Source: Blautia coccoides
GTDB lineage: Bacteria > Bacillota > Clostridia > Lachnospirales > Lachnospiraceae
Direction of reading: 5' to 3'
DNA: 64,000 nt
Assembly: GCF_034355335.1 (NCBI RefSeq)
Contig: NZ_CP136422.1
Coordinates: 2,824,501-2,888,500 of the forward strand
Part shown: positions 25,809 to 35,220 of the stretch, in pieces
How positions within the stretch are numbered: position 1 is the stretch's first letter
Layout of the letters: every line of letters starts with the position of its first letter
Position numbers and translations under genes: made by a program
Notes under the pieces: model-generated
Databases searched by the model: none
Seen by the model: only the letters and a program-made list of their open reading frames with translations
What the model was told of the DNA's origin: nothing

Positions 25809-27351
25809 GCTGGGAATTGACGTAGGAGGAACCAATACGGACGCGGTCCTGATCAATGAACATTTAGAGGTGATGGCAGAGATTAAGCATCCCACTTCAG
25901 AGGATATCTATGACGGCATCGTATGTGCCGTGCGTGAAGTTTTACAGGTCTCCGGTGTAAATAAAGAGGAGATTTCCATGGCTATGCTGGGCACTACCCA
26001 GTGTACCAATGCCATTGTGGAGAGAAAACAACTGGCGGACATTGGCGTTCTGCGCATCGGAGCGCCGGCTGCCCTTGGGATACCTCCCATGGTGGACTGG
26101 GCGGAGGATATCAGGGCCGCAGCAAAGGCCGTGGCTGTGATCGGCGGTGGTTTTGAGTATGACGGAAAAGAACTGGCTCCTTTTGATGAGGAGGCAGCAG
26201 CGGAATTTTTCCGGGAGATCAAAGGAAAGGTGGAATCCGTTGCCATTTCCTGTGTGTTCTCTACAGTGCGCAATGACCATGAGCTGCGGGCAGCACAGCT
26301 TTGCAGAGAGATCCTGGGACCGGATGTGCGGATCTCCATATCCAGTGAGATTGGATCTATGGGATTGATCGAGAGGGAAAATGCCACTATTTTAAACGCG
26401 GCTCTGTGCAGAGTCGCGGAGCGGTTTACCGATGGATTTGCCAAAAGTCTGAAAGAGGAAGGCGTGACTAATGCAGCGCTGTACCTGTCACAGAACGATG
26501 GCACCTTGATGACCATGGAATACGCAAAGAAGTATCCGATCCTCACTGTGGCCTGCGGACCTACCAATTCGATCCGGGGAGCCAGCTATCTGAGCAGAAT
26601 ACAGAACGCGGTGGTTATCGATGTGGGAGGCACCACCACGGATCTGGGCGTTATCCAGAACGGATTTCCTCGGGAATCCAGTGTTGCCGTCACCATCGGC
26701 GGTGTGCGCACCAATTTCCGTATGCCGGACGTATTTTCCATCGGTCTTGGAGGCGGTTCTATTGTTCATCAGAAGGAGGACGGCACAGTGACGGTGGGGC
26801 CTGACAGTGTAGGATACCGCATCACGGAGAAAGCCCTGGTGTTCGGCGGTGATGTGATGACTGCCACAGACATTGCTGTCCGCCTGGGAATGGCACAGAT
26901 CGGAGACAGAGAGAAGGTCTCTCATATAGACCCGGATTTTGCAAAGCGGGTCATGGATGTTATAAAGGCAATGGTGGAGGAAGGCATTGACGCCATGAAG
27001 GTTTCCAGTCAGGACGTGGAGGTCATCATGGTAGGAGGAGGTTCCCTTATCCTTCCCAAGGAGCTTGAGGGAACCAGCCGCAGCGTGGTCCCGGAACATG
27101 CCCAGACAGCCAACGCCATCGGTTCTGCCATCTCCAAGGTGAGCGGAACTTATGAAAAGCTTTTGGACTTTGACGTGGTTCCCAGAGAGGATGCCCTGGC
27201 TCAGGCCAGAAAAGAGGCCATAGCCATGGCTGTGGAGGCCGGAGCCATAGAGGAGACCGTGGAGATCATTGATATGGAGGATGTTCCCCTTGCCTACTAC
27301 CCAGGCAATACAAACCGGGTAAAGATAAAGGCGGCAGGAGATTTGGGCTAA
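25801..27351 (+). CDS. Hydantoinase/oxoprolinase family protein
   Basis: A 516-residue protein with the actin-like ATPase fold of the HyuA/OplAH A-subunit family: 'LGIDVGGTNTDAVLI' at the N-terminus (phosphate-1 loop), 'GTTQCTNAIVER', and a second glycine-rich 'VIDVGGTTTDLGVI' mid-protein. ATP-dependent opening of a cyclic amide (hydantoin or 5-oxoproline type) is the expected chemistry. No HyuB partner is present; DUF917 occupies that place. ATG 25801 is inside the DUF917 stop region, so translation is coupled. Start chosen by the N-terminal motif. Confidence 0.88.
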   Translation: MYKLGIDVGGTNTDAVLINEHLEVMAEIKHPTSEDIYDGIVCAVREVLQVSGVNKEEISMAMLGTTQCTNAIVERKQLADIGVLRIGAPAALGIPPMVDWAEDIRAAAKAVAVIGGGFEYDGKELAPFDEEAAAEFFREIKGKVESVAISCVFSTVRNDHELRAAQLCREILGPDVRISISSEIGSMGLIERENATILNAALCRVAERFTDGFAKSLKEEGVTNAALYLSQNDGTLMTMEYAKKYPILTVACGPTNSIRGASYLSRIQNAVVIDVGGTTTDLGVIQNGFPRESSVAVTIGGVRTNFRMPDVFSIGLGGGSIVHQKEDGTVTVGPDSVGYRITEKALVFGGDVMTATDIAVRLGMAQIGDREKVSHIDPDFAKRVMDVIKAMVEEGIDAMKVSSQDVEVIMVGGGSLILPKELEGTSRSVVPEHAQTANAIGSAISKVSGTYEKLLDFDVVPREDALAQARKEAIAMAVEAGAIEETVEIIDMEDVPLAYYPGNTNRVKIKAAGDLG

Positions 27352-27356
27352 AGCCT

Positions 27357-27480
27357 GTTTGAAAAATCATTCCCGCGATCTGCACGCTCTAGAGTGTGTT
27401 TGAAAATTCATTCCCGCGATCTGCACGCTCTAGAGTGTGTTTGAAAATTCATTCCGACAATCTGCACGCCCCACTTTGCG
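27357..27480. repeat. Three tandem copies of a 41-bp unit, the last diverged
   Basis: TCATTCCCGCGATCTGCACG begins at 27367 and 27408. At 27449 the unit reappears as TCATTCCGACAATCTGCACG. The units carry CTCTAGAGTGTGTTTGAAAA between them. The array runs into, and includes the left end of, the palindromic element at 27431. Confidence 0.85.
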
Positions 27481-27594
27481 GTATATTTGCCCCCAATTCG
27501 GTCAACGTAGCCCGCTACGCCTCCCTCATCAGGGTCAAATCTCCCACAAAGTGTGACGCACAGCTTGCCGAAAGCAATTTTCAAACACACTCTA
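27431..27594. mobile_element. Palindromic, MITE-like element without coding capacity
   Basis: Perfect 19-bp terminal inverted repeats: TAGAGTGTGTTTGAAAATT (27431-27449) and AATTTTCAAACACACTCTA (27576-27594). Inside, CACTTTG (27472-27478) pairs with CAAAGTG (27547-27553), and CGTAGCCCGCTACG (27506-27519) forms a central hairpin, so the whole 164 bp can fold into one long imperfect stem. Short open frames on both strands are side products of the palindrome. No transposase is present; a host transposase or a structured-RNA role would be needed. Confidence 0.72.
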
Positions 27595-27646
27595 GTCCAT
27601 CGTAAAGCTTGAAGTAATGCTGTATGAAAGGATGTTTACAGCCATG

Positions 27647-28534
27647 TTATATCTGCGGCTGTGAATATTCTTTCATAATATGTATAAAACTGCGCAGCAC
27701 CGGATTATTATGGAGGGTTTTGTAATAAAGCCCAAAGGATGCCGGTGCTGCATTTTTTACGGGTATATAGCGCAGGCTGCTGTCCTTCATGAGAGGCATA
27801 TCCGGCAAAATGGTAAACCCCAGGCCTGCTTTTACAAAAGCAAGAGCGCATTCAATATTTTCACAGAAGAACATCCGGGAGGGCGGACGTGTGCTGATGA
27901 GCTTTCCCTGCATTTCTGTGATCACAGGAGGGGACTTATGGGGATCACACAGAACCAGGCGGCCTTCATACAGTTCCTCAAAAGTGACTGCGCTTTTGGA
28001 GGACAGAGGATGATCCGGGGCAGTCACACATACGACAGGCGCTTTGGTCAGTTCCACATAAGTGCCTGTCTTTTTCTTTTCTTTTTCCTCACCGAATCCC
28101 AGCATCACATCTAAAGTTTCCTCCTGCAGAAGATTGCGCAGAGCCTGGAAAGGCACCATTTTAATATCAGGGTGCACCTGGGGATAGGACTCGACCAGCA
28201 TCCGCAGTACCTCCGGCAGCAGTGTCAGCTCAAAGGGGCTGTGGCATCCTATGACAAAAGGCTGCATCTGGTCTTCAAAATGTCCCGCCAGTCTGTTTTT
28301 CGCCTGGGCTGTCTTGGCCAGAATATCCTTGGCATAGCCGAAGAAGACCCATCCCTGGGCGGTCAGCTCCACCGTTCTGGTGGTGCGTTTGAACAGCTTG
28401 ACATCCAATTCGGCTTCCAGGGAATTGATCTGATGGGTAACGGCGGGCTGGGTGATATGAAGCTGTTCCGCAGCCCGGGCAAAGCTCAGATTCTCAGCCA
28501 CTGCCATATAACATTCCAACTGTACGGTATTCAT
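27647..28534 (-). CDS. LysR-family transcriptional regulator
   Basis: A 295-residue LysR protein. It begins 'MNTVQLECYMAVAENLSFAR', with the HTH in 'AAEQLHITQPAVTHQINSLE' and 'AELDVKLFKRTTRTVELT', then a periplasmic-binding-like co-inducer domain. AAGGAG precedes ATG 28534. It is divergent from a MarR gene (28691) and the ABC exporter behind it. A role in controlling that unit is possible, but the MarR protein is the better candidate. Confidence 0.9.
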   Translation of the reverse strand: MNTVQLECYMAVAENLSFARAAEQLHITQPAVTHQINSLEAELDVKLFKRTTRTVELTAQGWVFFGYAKDILAKTAQAKNRLAGHFEDQMQPFVIGCHSPFELTLLPEVLRMLVESYPQVHPDIKMVPFQALRNLLQEETLDVMLGFGEEKEKKKTGTYVELTKAPVVCVTAPDHPLSSKSAVTFEELYEGRLVLCDPHKSPPVITEMQGKLISTRPPSRMFFCENIECALAFVKAGLGFTILPDMPLMKDSSLRYIPVKNAAPASFGLYYKTLHNNPVLRSFIHIMKEYSQPQI

Positions 28535-28631
28535 AGAAACTCCTTTTTATAAAAATAAATCAGTGATATTAATTAATGTTCTTTATCAATGATAACATTT
28601 TTCTAATTCACATACAAGGAAAAATGGTGTA

Positions 28632-28641
28632 AAACTAGTTT
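28632..28641. promoter_or_regulatory. Palindrome upstream of the MarR gene, candidate operator
   Basis: AAACTAGTTT is a perfect 10-bp palindrome 50 bases before the MarR start in the divergent LysR/MarR intergenic region. MarR proteins usually autoregulate through a palindrome at this position. Evidence is positional only. Confidence 0.4.
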
Positions 28642-28690
28642 GTAAGGAAACAGTCAGCAAGCGAACTTGTTTCAGATAAGGAGATGAAAT

Positions 28691-29125
28691 ATGCAGAATG
28701 TAAAAGATGAAAATGTGATGCGTCTGCTGAAAAAGCTAAATCTGGCCATGGAGTCCCTGGGCAATGCCATGATGGTGAAACACGGCATGTCCGCTGCCCA
28801 GTGTAATGTGCTGGGATATCTGACGGACCATGAGGAACAGAACATATGCGCCAGAGACCTTCATATATCCCTGGGGCTTTCCAAAGCCAATGTGTCATCT
28901 CTTCTGAAAAAACTGAAGAACGGAGGCTATATAGATTTCATGCCGGACCCATCGGATGAACGGCTGAAGCATATCTGTCTTACGGAACGGGCAGATGAGC
29001 TGAAGGATGAGATAGAGCAGGGCTTTAAAAATCTGGAAGGCTGTATGTATCAGGGGTTTACAGAGGGAGAAAAGCTTCTTTTGTCAGAACTTCTGGGAAG
29101 GATGCTGAGTAATCTGAAACAATGA
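28691..29125 (+). CDS. MarR-family transcriptional regulator
   Basis: A 144-residue winged-helix protein: 'AQCNVLGYLTDHEEQNICAR', the recognition region 'DLHISLGLSKANVSSLLKKL' and the wing 'GYIDFMPDPSDERLKHICLT' are the standard MarR layout. AAGGAG lies 8 bases before ATG 28691. It stands just upstream of a two-gene ABC exporter in the same orientation (65-base gap), the classic arrangement for a repressor that senses exported compounds. Confidence 0.92.
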   Translation: MQNVKDENVMRLLKKLNLAMESLGNAMMVKHGMSAAQCNVLGYLTDHEEQNICARDLHISLGLSKANVSSLLKKLKNGGYIDFMPDPSDERLKHICLTERADELKDEIEQGFKNLEGCMYQGFTEGEKLLLSELLGRMLSNLKQ

Positions 29126-29190
29126 GATTCCGTGAATGGAAGGTTCGCAGTGCGCGGTTTCTATCGTAGAATGAACAGGAGGCTTACAAT

Positions 29191-30954
29191 ATGATCAAGA
29201 CATTACTTGCGCAGGTGAAGCAGTATAAAAAGGCTTCCCTGCTGACACCCCTATATGCTGCCCTGGAGGTGGTGATGGAGGTTCTGATCCCATTTATCAC
29301 GGCGGCGATCATTGATAAGGGAATTGAGGCCGGCAGCATTTCCAAGGTGTACCAGTACGGTGCCCTGATGCTGGTATTTGCCATGCTCAGCCTGCTTTTC
29401 GGAGTTCTGGCAGGCCGCTATGCAGCCAGTGCTTCCTCAGGACTGGCGTGTAATCTGAGGGAAGCGATGTATGACAATATACAGACATTTTCTTTTTCCA
29501 ACATTGACAAATACAGTACCGCGGGTCTGGTGACCCGTATGACCACAGATGTGACAAATGTACAGAATGCATACCAGATGATCTTAAGGATCGCGGTCCG
29601 TGCTCCGTTTACTCTGATCTGCAGTATGTTTATGTGCTTTTTTATCAACGTGAAGTTGAGCCTTATTTTCGTGGTGGCTATCGTAGTTCTGGCTGCTGTC
29701 CTGATATTTGTTATGAGCAGGACGACAAAAATATTTGATGTGGTGTTTAAAAAGTATGATGAATTAAATGCCAGTGTCCAGGAAAATGTTTCCGCTATCC
29801 GAGTGGTCAAAGCCTATGTGCGGGAAGATCATGAGAATGAGAAATTCACCAAAGCGGCAAACAATCTGTACAGTCTTTTTGTGAAGGCAGAGAAGTTTCT
29901 CTCCCTGAATGGCCCTGTGATGATGTTTGTCATCTATTTCTGTGTTGTTGCCCTTTCCTGGTTCGGAGCAAAATTCATCGTTGTGGGAGACCTGACCACA
30001 GGTGAGCTGACTTCCATGTTCAGCTACATTATGGGAATCCTCATGTCTTTGATGATGCTGTCCATGATATTCGTCATGGTGACCATGAGTGCGGCAAGCG
30101 GCAGACGTATTGCCGAGGTTCTGAACGACAAAGCAGATCTGGTCAATCCGGAGAATCCGGATAAAGTGATACCGGACGGCAGGATTGACTTTGACCACGT
30201 GAATTTTTCCTATAAACACGGCAGCGGCAAGGAGACGCTGACAGACATTGATCTGCACATCAAAGCCGGGGAGACCATAGGCATCATAGGCGGAACGGGA
30301 TGCGGAAAATCAAGTCTTGTGAATCTCATAAGCCGTCTGTACGATGTGACGGGAGGCTCTGTATCCGTAGGCGGCAAGGATGTGAGAAACTATGACATGG
30401 AGGAACTGAGAAACCAGGTTGCCGTAGTGCTTCAGAAGAATGTGCTCTTTTCAGGAACCATTTTGGATAACTTAAGATGGGGAAATGAACAGGCTGATAG
30501 GGAGGAATGCATAGAGGCGTGCCGGCAGGCCTGCGCAGATGAATTTATCGAACAGTTTCCAGACAAATATGATACGTACATTGAGCAGGGGGGAACCAAC
30601 GTATCCGGGGGTCAGAAACAGAGGCTCTGTATTGCAAGGGCACTGCTTAAAAATCCCAAGATATTGATCCTGGATGACTCCACCAGCGCGGTTGATACTG
30701 CCACAGATGCGAAGATCAGAAATGCGTTTACAAAAGCTATTCCGGGAACCACTAAGCTTATCATTGCCCAGAGGATTTCCAGTGTACAGGACGCAGACAG
30801 GATTCTGGTGCTGGATGAGGGTAGAGTGAACGGATTTGACACACATACGAATCTGCTGGCTAATAATAAAATTTATAAAGAAATTTACGATACACAGATC
30901 AGGGGCGGTGGTGATTTTGACCAGGCCGGAAATAAGACAGGAGGTGCAGCATAA
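29191..30954 (+). CDS. ABC exporter half-transporter, subunit 1 (degenerate ATP site)
   Basis: A 587-residue fused permease/ATPase of the heterodimeric multidrug exporter type (BmrC/LmrC/TM287 class). Six helices lie in about 1-310. Walker A is 'GGTGCGKSS' (about 367), the signature 'VSGGQKQR' is canonical, but Walker B reads 'ILILDDSTSAVD', with Asp where the catalytic Glu should be. Together with the altered signature in the partner this makes one ATP site non-hydrolytic. Exports drugs or lipids across the cytoplasmic membrane; the substrate is unknown. The stop codon overlaps the next ATG by one base. Confidence 0.92.
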   Translation: MIKTLLAQVKQYKKASLLTPLYAALEVVMEVLIPFITAAIIDKGIEAGSISKVYQYGALMLVFAMLSLLFGVLAGRYAASASSGLACNLREAMYDNIQTFSFSNIDKYSTAGLVTRMTTDVTNVQNAYQMILRIAVRAPFTLICSMFMCFFINVKLSLIFVVAIVVLAAVLIFVMSRTTKIFDVVFKKYDELNASVQENVSAIRVVKAYVREDHENEKFTKAANNLYSLFVKAEKFLSLNGPVMMFVIYFCVVALSWFGAKFIVVGDLTTGELTSMFSYIMGILMSLMMLSMIFVMVTMSAASGRRIAEVLNDKADLVNPENPDKVIPDGRIDFDHVNFSYKHGSGKETLTDIDLHIKAGETIGIIGGTGCGKSSLVNLISRLYDVTGGSVSVGGKDVRNYDMEELRNQVAVVLQKNVLFSGTILDNLRWGNEQADREECIEACRQACADEFIEQFPDKYDTYIEQGGTNVSGGQKQRLCIARALLKNPKILILDDSTSAVDTATDAKIRNAFTKAIPGTTKLIIAQRISSVQDADRILVLDEGRVNGFDTHTNLLANNKIYKEIYDTQIRGGGDFDQAGNKTGGAA

Positions 30955-32885
30955 TGGCAGAAAATGTAAAAGCTGTAAAAGGCCCGGGCATGAACGCGCA
31001 TGGGCCAAGACCAAAAGTGGATAATGCGGGGAAAATCCTGAAACGGACACTTGGATATATGATGAAGAATTATAAAGGGCTTTTTGCCGTGGTAGTAGTC
31101 TGTATTGTGGCTACGGCACTGGCTACCCTGTCCGGGACCCTGTTTATGCAGAAATTGATCGATGACTATATTATCCCTATGACAAAAATGTCTGATCCGG
31201 ATTTCGGGCCGCTCAAAAAGGCACTGCTCATGCTGATCGGAATTTATGCAGTCGGTGTTTTATGTGCCTTTGCCTATAACAGGATCATGGTGTACATCAG
31301 CCAGGGAACGCTCAGATATCTGCGTGTGGATCTGTTTACCCACATGGAATCCCTGCCCATTAAGTTTTTTGATACCCATGCCCATGGGGACATTATGTCT
31401 GTCTATACAAACGATGTGGATACCCTCCGCCAGTTGATCAGCCAGAGCATTCCCCAGGTTGTAAATTCAGCGGTGACCATTGTGATCACATTTGTGAGCA
31501 TGATCGTGCTGGATATTCCTCTGACGCTACTGACACTGGTAATGATCGGCATTATGATGATCACCACGAAACAGTTAAGCGGAAAATCCGGCAGGTACTT
31601 TGGAGAACAGCAGAAAAATCTGGGCCGGGTAAATGGTTATATTGAGGAAATGATGGAGGGACAAAAGGTAGTAAAGGTGTTCTGCCATGAAGAGAAGAGT
31701 GTGAAGGACTTCAGAAAGCTGAACGAGGAGCTTCGTGACAGTGCCGATAAGGCCAATACCTTTGCCAATATCATGATGCCGGTGAACGGCAACCTGGGAA
31801 ATATCAGTTATGTGCTCTGTGCTGTGCTGGGGGCGGTTCTGGCCTTAAAGGGATTCGGAGGGCTGACGCTGGGAACGCTGGTATCCTTCCTGACACTGAA
31901 CAAGAATTTCACTCAGCCCGTGACACAGATCAGTCAGCAGATGAACAGCATTGTTATGGCAATGGCCGGTGCGGACCGTGTCTTCAAGCTTCTGGACGCG
32001 GAGCCTGAGGTGGACAATGGCTATGTGGAACTGGTCAACGCAAAAGAACAGCCGGACGGCAGCCTTGCGGAAAGCGAAGAAAGAACCGGTGTGTGGGCTT
32101 GGAGACATCCCCATAAAGCGGAGGGGACAGTCACCTATCAGAGACTTGAGGGAGATGTCACTTTCAACGATGTGGATTTCGGGTATAATGATGATAAGAT
32201 CGTGCTTCACAATATAAAATTATTTGCCACACCGGGACAGAAGATTGCGTTTGTGGGAAGCACCGGTGCGGGTAAGACTACCATCACCAATCTGATCAAT
32301 CGTTTCTATGATATCCAGGACGGCAAAATAAGATATGACAATATTAATATCAATAAGATCAGGAAATCAGATCTGCGCCGTTCTCTGGGCATGGTGCTTC
32401 AGGATACCCATCTATTCACGGGAACCGTTATGGAGAATATCCGTTACGGCAGACTGAACGCTTCGGATGAGGAGTGCAGGGCAGCGGCAAAGCTGGCAAA
32501 TGCAGATGGATTTATCCGCCGCCTGCCGGATGGATATGACACTATGCTTACCGGAGACGGTTCTAATTTAAGTCAGGGACAGAGGCAGCTTCTGGCCATT
32601 GCAAGGGCTGCTGTAGCTGACCCGCCGGTCCTGATCCTGGATGAGGCAACATCCTCCATTGATACCAGGACAGAGACACTGGTACAGCAGGGCATGGACC
32701 GGCTGATGAAGGGAAGGACTACCTTTGTCATTGCTCACAGGCTGTCAACGGTACGGAATTCGGACTGCATTATGGTCCTGGAACAGGGGCGTATCATTGA
32801 GCGTGGAACTCATGACCAGCTCATGGAGGAGAAAGGAAAGTATTACCAGTTGTATACAGGAAATTTTGCGGAGGAACCTGCGTAG
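30954..32885 (+). CDS. ABC exporter half-transporter, subunit 2 (catalytic ATP site)
   Basis: A 643-residue partner of the previous gene. Six helices, then an ATPase with Walker A 'GSTGAGKTT' (about 435), a signature 'LSQGQRQ' in which Gln replaces the first Gly of LSGGQ, and a normal Walker B 'LILDEATSSID'. An insertion of about 50 residues (about 350-400, 'VELVNAKEQPDGSLAESEER' region) precedes the nucleotide-binding domain, as often in this subunit. The ATG shares its A with the upstream TAA, so translation is coupled. A 72-base inverted-repeat structure follows the stop. Confidence 0.92.
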   Translation: MAENVKAVKGPGMNAHGPRPKVDNAGKILKRTLGYMMKNYKGLFAVVVVCIVATALATLSGTLFMQKLIDDYIIPMTKMSDPDFGPLKKALLMLIGIYAVGVLCAFAYNRIMVYISQGTLRYLRVDLFTHMESLPIKFFDTHAHGDIMSVYTNDVDTLRQLISQSIPQVVNSAVTIVITFVSMIVLDIPLTLLTLVMIGIMMITTKQLSGKSGRYFGEQQKNLGRVNGYIEEMMEGQKVVKVFCHEEKSVKDFRKLNEELRDSADKANTFANIMMPVNGNLGNISYVLCAVLGAVLALKGFGGLTLGTLVSFLTLNKNFTQPVTQISQQMNSIVMAMAGADRVFKLLDAEPEVDNGYVELVNAKEQPDGSLAESEERTGVWAWRHPHKAEGTVTYQRLEGDVTFNDVDFGYNDDKIVLHNIKLFATPGQKIAFVGSTGAGKTTITNLINRFYDIQDGKIRYDNININKIRKSDLRRSLGMVLQDTHLFTGTVMENIRYGRLNASDEECRAAAKLANADGFIRRLPDGYDTMLTGDGSNLSQGQRQLLAIARAAVADPPVLILDEATSSIDTRTETLVQQGMDRLMKGRTTFVIAHRLSTVRNSDCIMVLEQGRIIERGTHDQLMEEKGKYYQLYTGNFAEEPA

Positions 32886-32900
32886 GCAGTATAAAGAGAT

Positions 32901-32972
32901 GCCCCGCCTTGTGGTAGCCGGAAGTGAGAGTGTGCGGTATATATTCTCACTTCCGCTGTCATCAGGCGGGGC
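32901..32972. terminator. Nested double inverted repeat between convergent genes
   Basis: Outer GCCCCGCCT (32901-32909) with AGGCGGGGC (32964-32972) encloses a perfect 11-base pair CGGAAGTGAGA (32919-32929) with TCTCACTTCCG (32945-32955). No T-run follows on either strand, so it may be a transcript-end stabilising stem rather than a standard terminator. Confidence 0.55.
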
Positions 32973-33037
32973 TTAAATGATCCTAGATATGTTTGATACA
33001 GACAGCGGAGCCTGTTGGGTTTATAGGGGCATACCAG

Positions 33038-35137
33038 TCAGTTGAAGTTGAAGGTGTCTGGAATGACCTGCGCTCTTTTCCGGGAAAAATCCAGTCTGCT
33101 GTATGCGTCATTCATCTCCGGTGTTTCTTCGTGAGTGACGCCCTGTGTTATATAAAAGTAATAATACATTCCGTCAGGACCTTGTCCGAGATACTGGAGA
33201 TCATCAGGAAGGTCATTAGTTTCATGCTTTGATATAGTAAAAATATTTCCGTAAAGGTCAGACTGGCCGCTCTGGCGCAGTTCATACTGTTCCTTTAAAA
33301 CACCTTCGACTCCAACTTGGGTTGGCTCAAAAACAAGTTTATCCTGCCAATCTGCCGGATATTCAAAAGAATATCCATCCCCCTGATAAAGAGCCAGTCC
33401 ATCTCCGGCATTTTCCTGTGACAGCAGGAACTGTATATTTTGTACTTCTGTTGTATTAAAAAGTGTATCAGAAAACTGCTCTTTGGTATATTTCGGTTTA
33501 TACCAGGATTTCCTTTCAAAATAGCTTTTGATATCAGGGTCAGTAAAAATATAACCGTGGCGGGCATAGATTTCGTTCCTGGCATACATCAGTTCTTCCG
33601 TGGAAAGATTGGCTGTGTCCTGCTGGGTAAGCACTTTTGTGCCGCTGTCAAATATTACAAATTCTTCCGGATTTAATTCTGCTTCAGGCTCTGTATTTTC
33701 AGGCGCTACACTTTCAGGCTCTGTATTTTTAGGATTCGTGTCTTTAAGATTCGTAATATTCAGGTCTGTGTCTTTAGAATCCTGATTTTCGGGGGTATCT
33801 GTTTTCAAAGCTGTTTTTATCGGCTCGTTTTTCGTTTCGGAGAGGTTTTCCTCTTTTTCTGCAGAACTGTCCTGGGAAATTGTGTTTTCTTTTTTGGCGC
33901 TGCCGGAAGCAGCAGATGCTTCATCCGGCCGGTCCTGCTCTGCGGCAGATGGATTTTCGGAAGACGTATCACCGGTTTTCAGGGAACAGCCGATAAAAAG
34001 CACAGAGCTTAAGAAGATCAGCACAAGGAACAGGGCGGGAATACGGCCTTTTTTCCGTTTTCCGGCATCCATTACATTGTGTACTCTTTCTTTAAAACCA
34101 GAGAGACTGTCATTCAGCCCGGCAGTCAGGCGGGAAAGCTTTTTGTCAGAATGGGCGGCTGTTCTCAGAAGCAGTTCATTGTATCGTAGGCGGGAGGTTT
34201 GAGGAAAGTCCCGGATCACATGTTCGTCACAGGTGAATTCCAGATCCTTCTCAGCTTCTCTCTGCATATATAAAAGAGACGGGTTAAACCAGTATAGACT
34301 GCGTACCACAAATAAAAGCCCTTTGAACCACAGGTCTCTGCGCTGATAATGACATAACTCGTGCCGGAAGATAAAATCCAGCTCCTGGGGAGAGTAATCC
34401 TGATCTGGCAGATACAGACAGGTATCCAGAAATCCCGCCAGCAAAGGTGTGGACAGATCACTGCTTTTTAAAAGACGTGGTTTTTTGTCAACTTTAAGCA
34501 GTTTACATCTGGAACGGTAGAGGTCCAGCGTGATCTCATCCAGCATGGGAGAACTCCAGCGTCTCAGTTTACGGAGTGCATTGGCGTAATTAAAAGCATG
34601 AAAAGTAAAAAGAAGCAGTGCTCCGGTCAGCCATATAAAGACAATGATCCGGTCGAGATCCGCTGCCTTGATACTGTCAAAAATCTGCAAACTCTGCTGC
34701 TGTGAATATGCGGATTGGTACGCAAAGGTCTGCTTTGATGACCGCATATGAGATGCAGTATCGGCATTGGCCGTATTTCCGCCGATATCAGTTCCATGGG
34801 CATAAGCAGTATTCCCATTGATATCAGTGCTATCGGCAGCAGAAACCCCTTCATTCATAACAGCGCTGCCGGCAGAGGCAGTTTCAGGATCATCATTTTT
34901 CCAGTTAGAAAAGGCAGTGCCGTGCAGCTGCGGAAGCGGAACTTCCATCTGCACCAGTGAGGTATGCCCGGTTAGATTTATAGGGAACAGCAATGCAATG
35001 GATAAAAGCAGCCATATGGCACATTTCCACCGGGCGGAATATTTATGGCCTAAAAACCTGGCAGTGACTGCGGTGATAAGAATACAGAACGCCGCCATAA
35101 TATTTATTCTGAGTATATTGATAATAAATTCCTGCAT
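33038..35137 (-). CDS. M56-family (BlaR1/MecR1-like) membrane metallopeptidase with a YARHG C-terminal region
   Basis: A 699-residue protein. The N-terminal membrane helices and zinc-protease motif HELCHYQRRD (259-268), with 'EAEKDLEFTCDEHVI' downstream, define an M56 peptidase of the BlaR1 type, which cleaves a BlaI-type repressor on sensing a signal. A further helix, 'LFLVLIFLSSVLFIGC', precedes a low-complexity linker rich in Thr, Asn, Glu and Pro. The usual penicillin-binding sensor is absent; instead there is a YARHG-type domain ('YARNEIYARHGYIFTD') and a beta-rich end. Start ATG 35137 has GGGGG 8 bases ahead. No blaI gene is adjacent. Confidence 0.85.
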   Translation of the reverse strand: MQEFIINILRINIMAAFCILITAVTARFLGHKYSARWKCAIWLLLSIALLFPINLTGHTSLVQMEVPLPQLHGTAFSNWKNDDPETASAGSAVMNEGVSAADSTDINGNTAYAHGTDIGGNTANADTASHMRSSKQTFAYQSAYSQQQSLQIFDSIKAADLDRIIVFIWLTGALLLFTFHAFNYANALRKLRRWSSPMLDEITLDLYRSRCKLLKVDKKPRLLKSSDLSTPLLAGFLDTCLYLPDQDYSPQELDFIFRHELCHYQRRDLWFKGLLFVVRSLYWFNPSLLYMQREAEKDLEFTCDEHVIRDFPQTSRLRYNELLLRTAAHSDKKLSRLTAGLNDSLSGFKERVHNVMDAGKRKKGRIPALFLVLIFLSSVLFIGCSLKTGDTSSENPSAAEQDRPDEASAASGSAKKENTISQDSSAEKEENLSETKNEPIKTALKTDTPENQDSKDTDLNITNLKDTNPKNTEPESVAPENTEPEAELNPEEFVIFDSGTKVLTQQDTANLSTEELMYARNEIYARHGYIFTDPDIKSYFERKSWYKPKYTKEQFSDTLFNTTEVQNIQFLLSQENAGDGLALYQGDGYSFEYPADWQDKLVFEPTQVGVEGVLKEQYELRQSGQSDLYGNIFTISKHETNDLPDDLQYLGQGPDGMYYYFYITQGVTHEETPEMNDAYSRLDFSRKRAQVIPDTFNFN

Positions 35138-35220
35138 ACACAAAACCCCCTTGAAAAGCAGACATGACTATGGTTTTTCTTTTGTGACATCTTATATGTA
35201 TTGTATGGAAATATAAAATT

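Noticed and set aside
27396..27605. Short open frames on both strands across the palindromic element
   Set aside because: They are mirror translations of the inverted repeat, have no ribosome binding site and no domain, and are explained by the element.
33700..33850. Coding tandem repeat in the M56 protein linker
   Set aside because: The Thr/Asn/Glu/Pro-rich stretch is degenerate low complexity typical of an extracellular linker, not a defined repeat domain.
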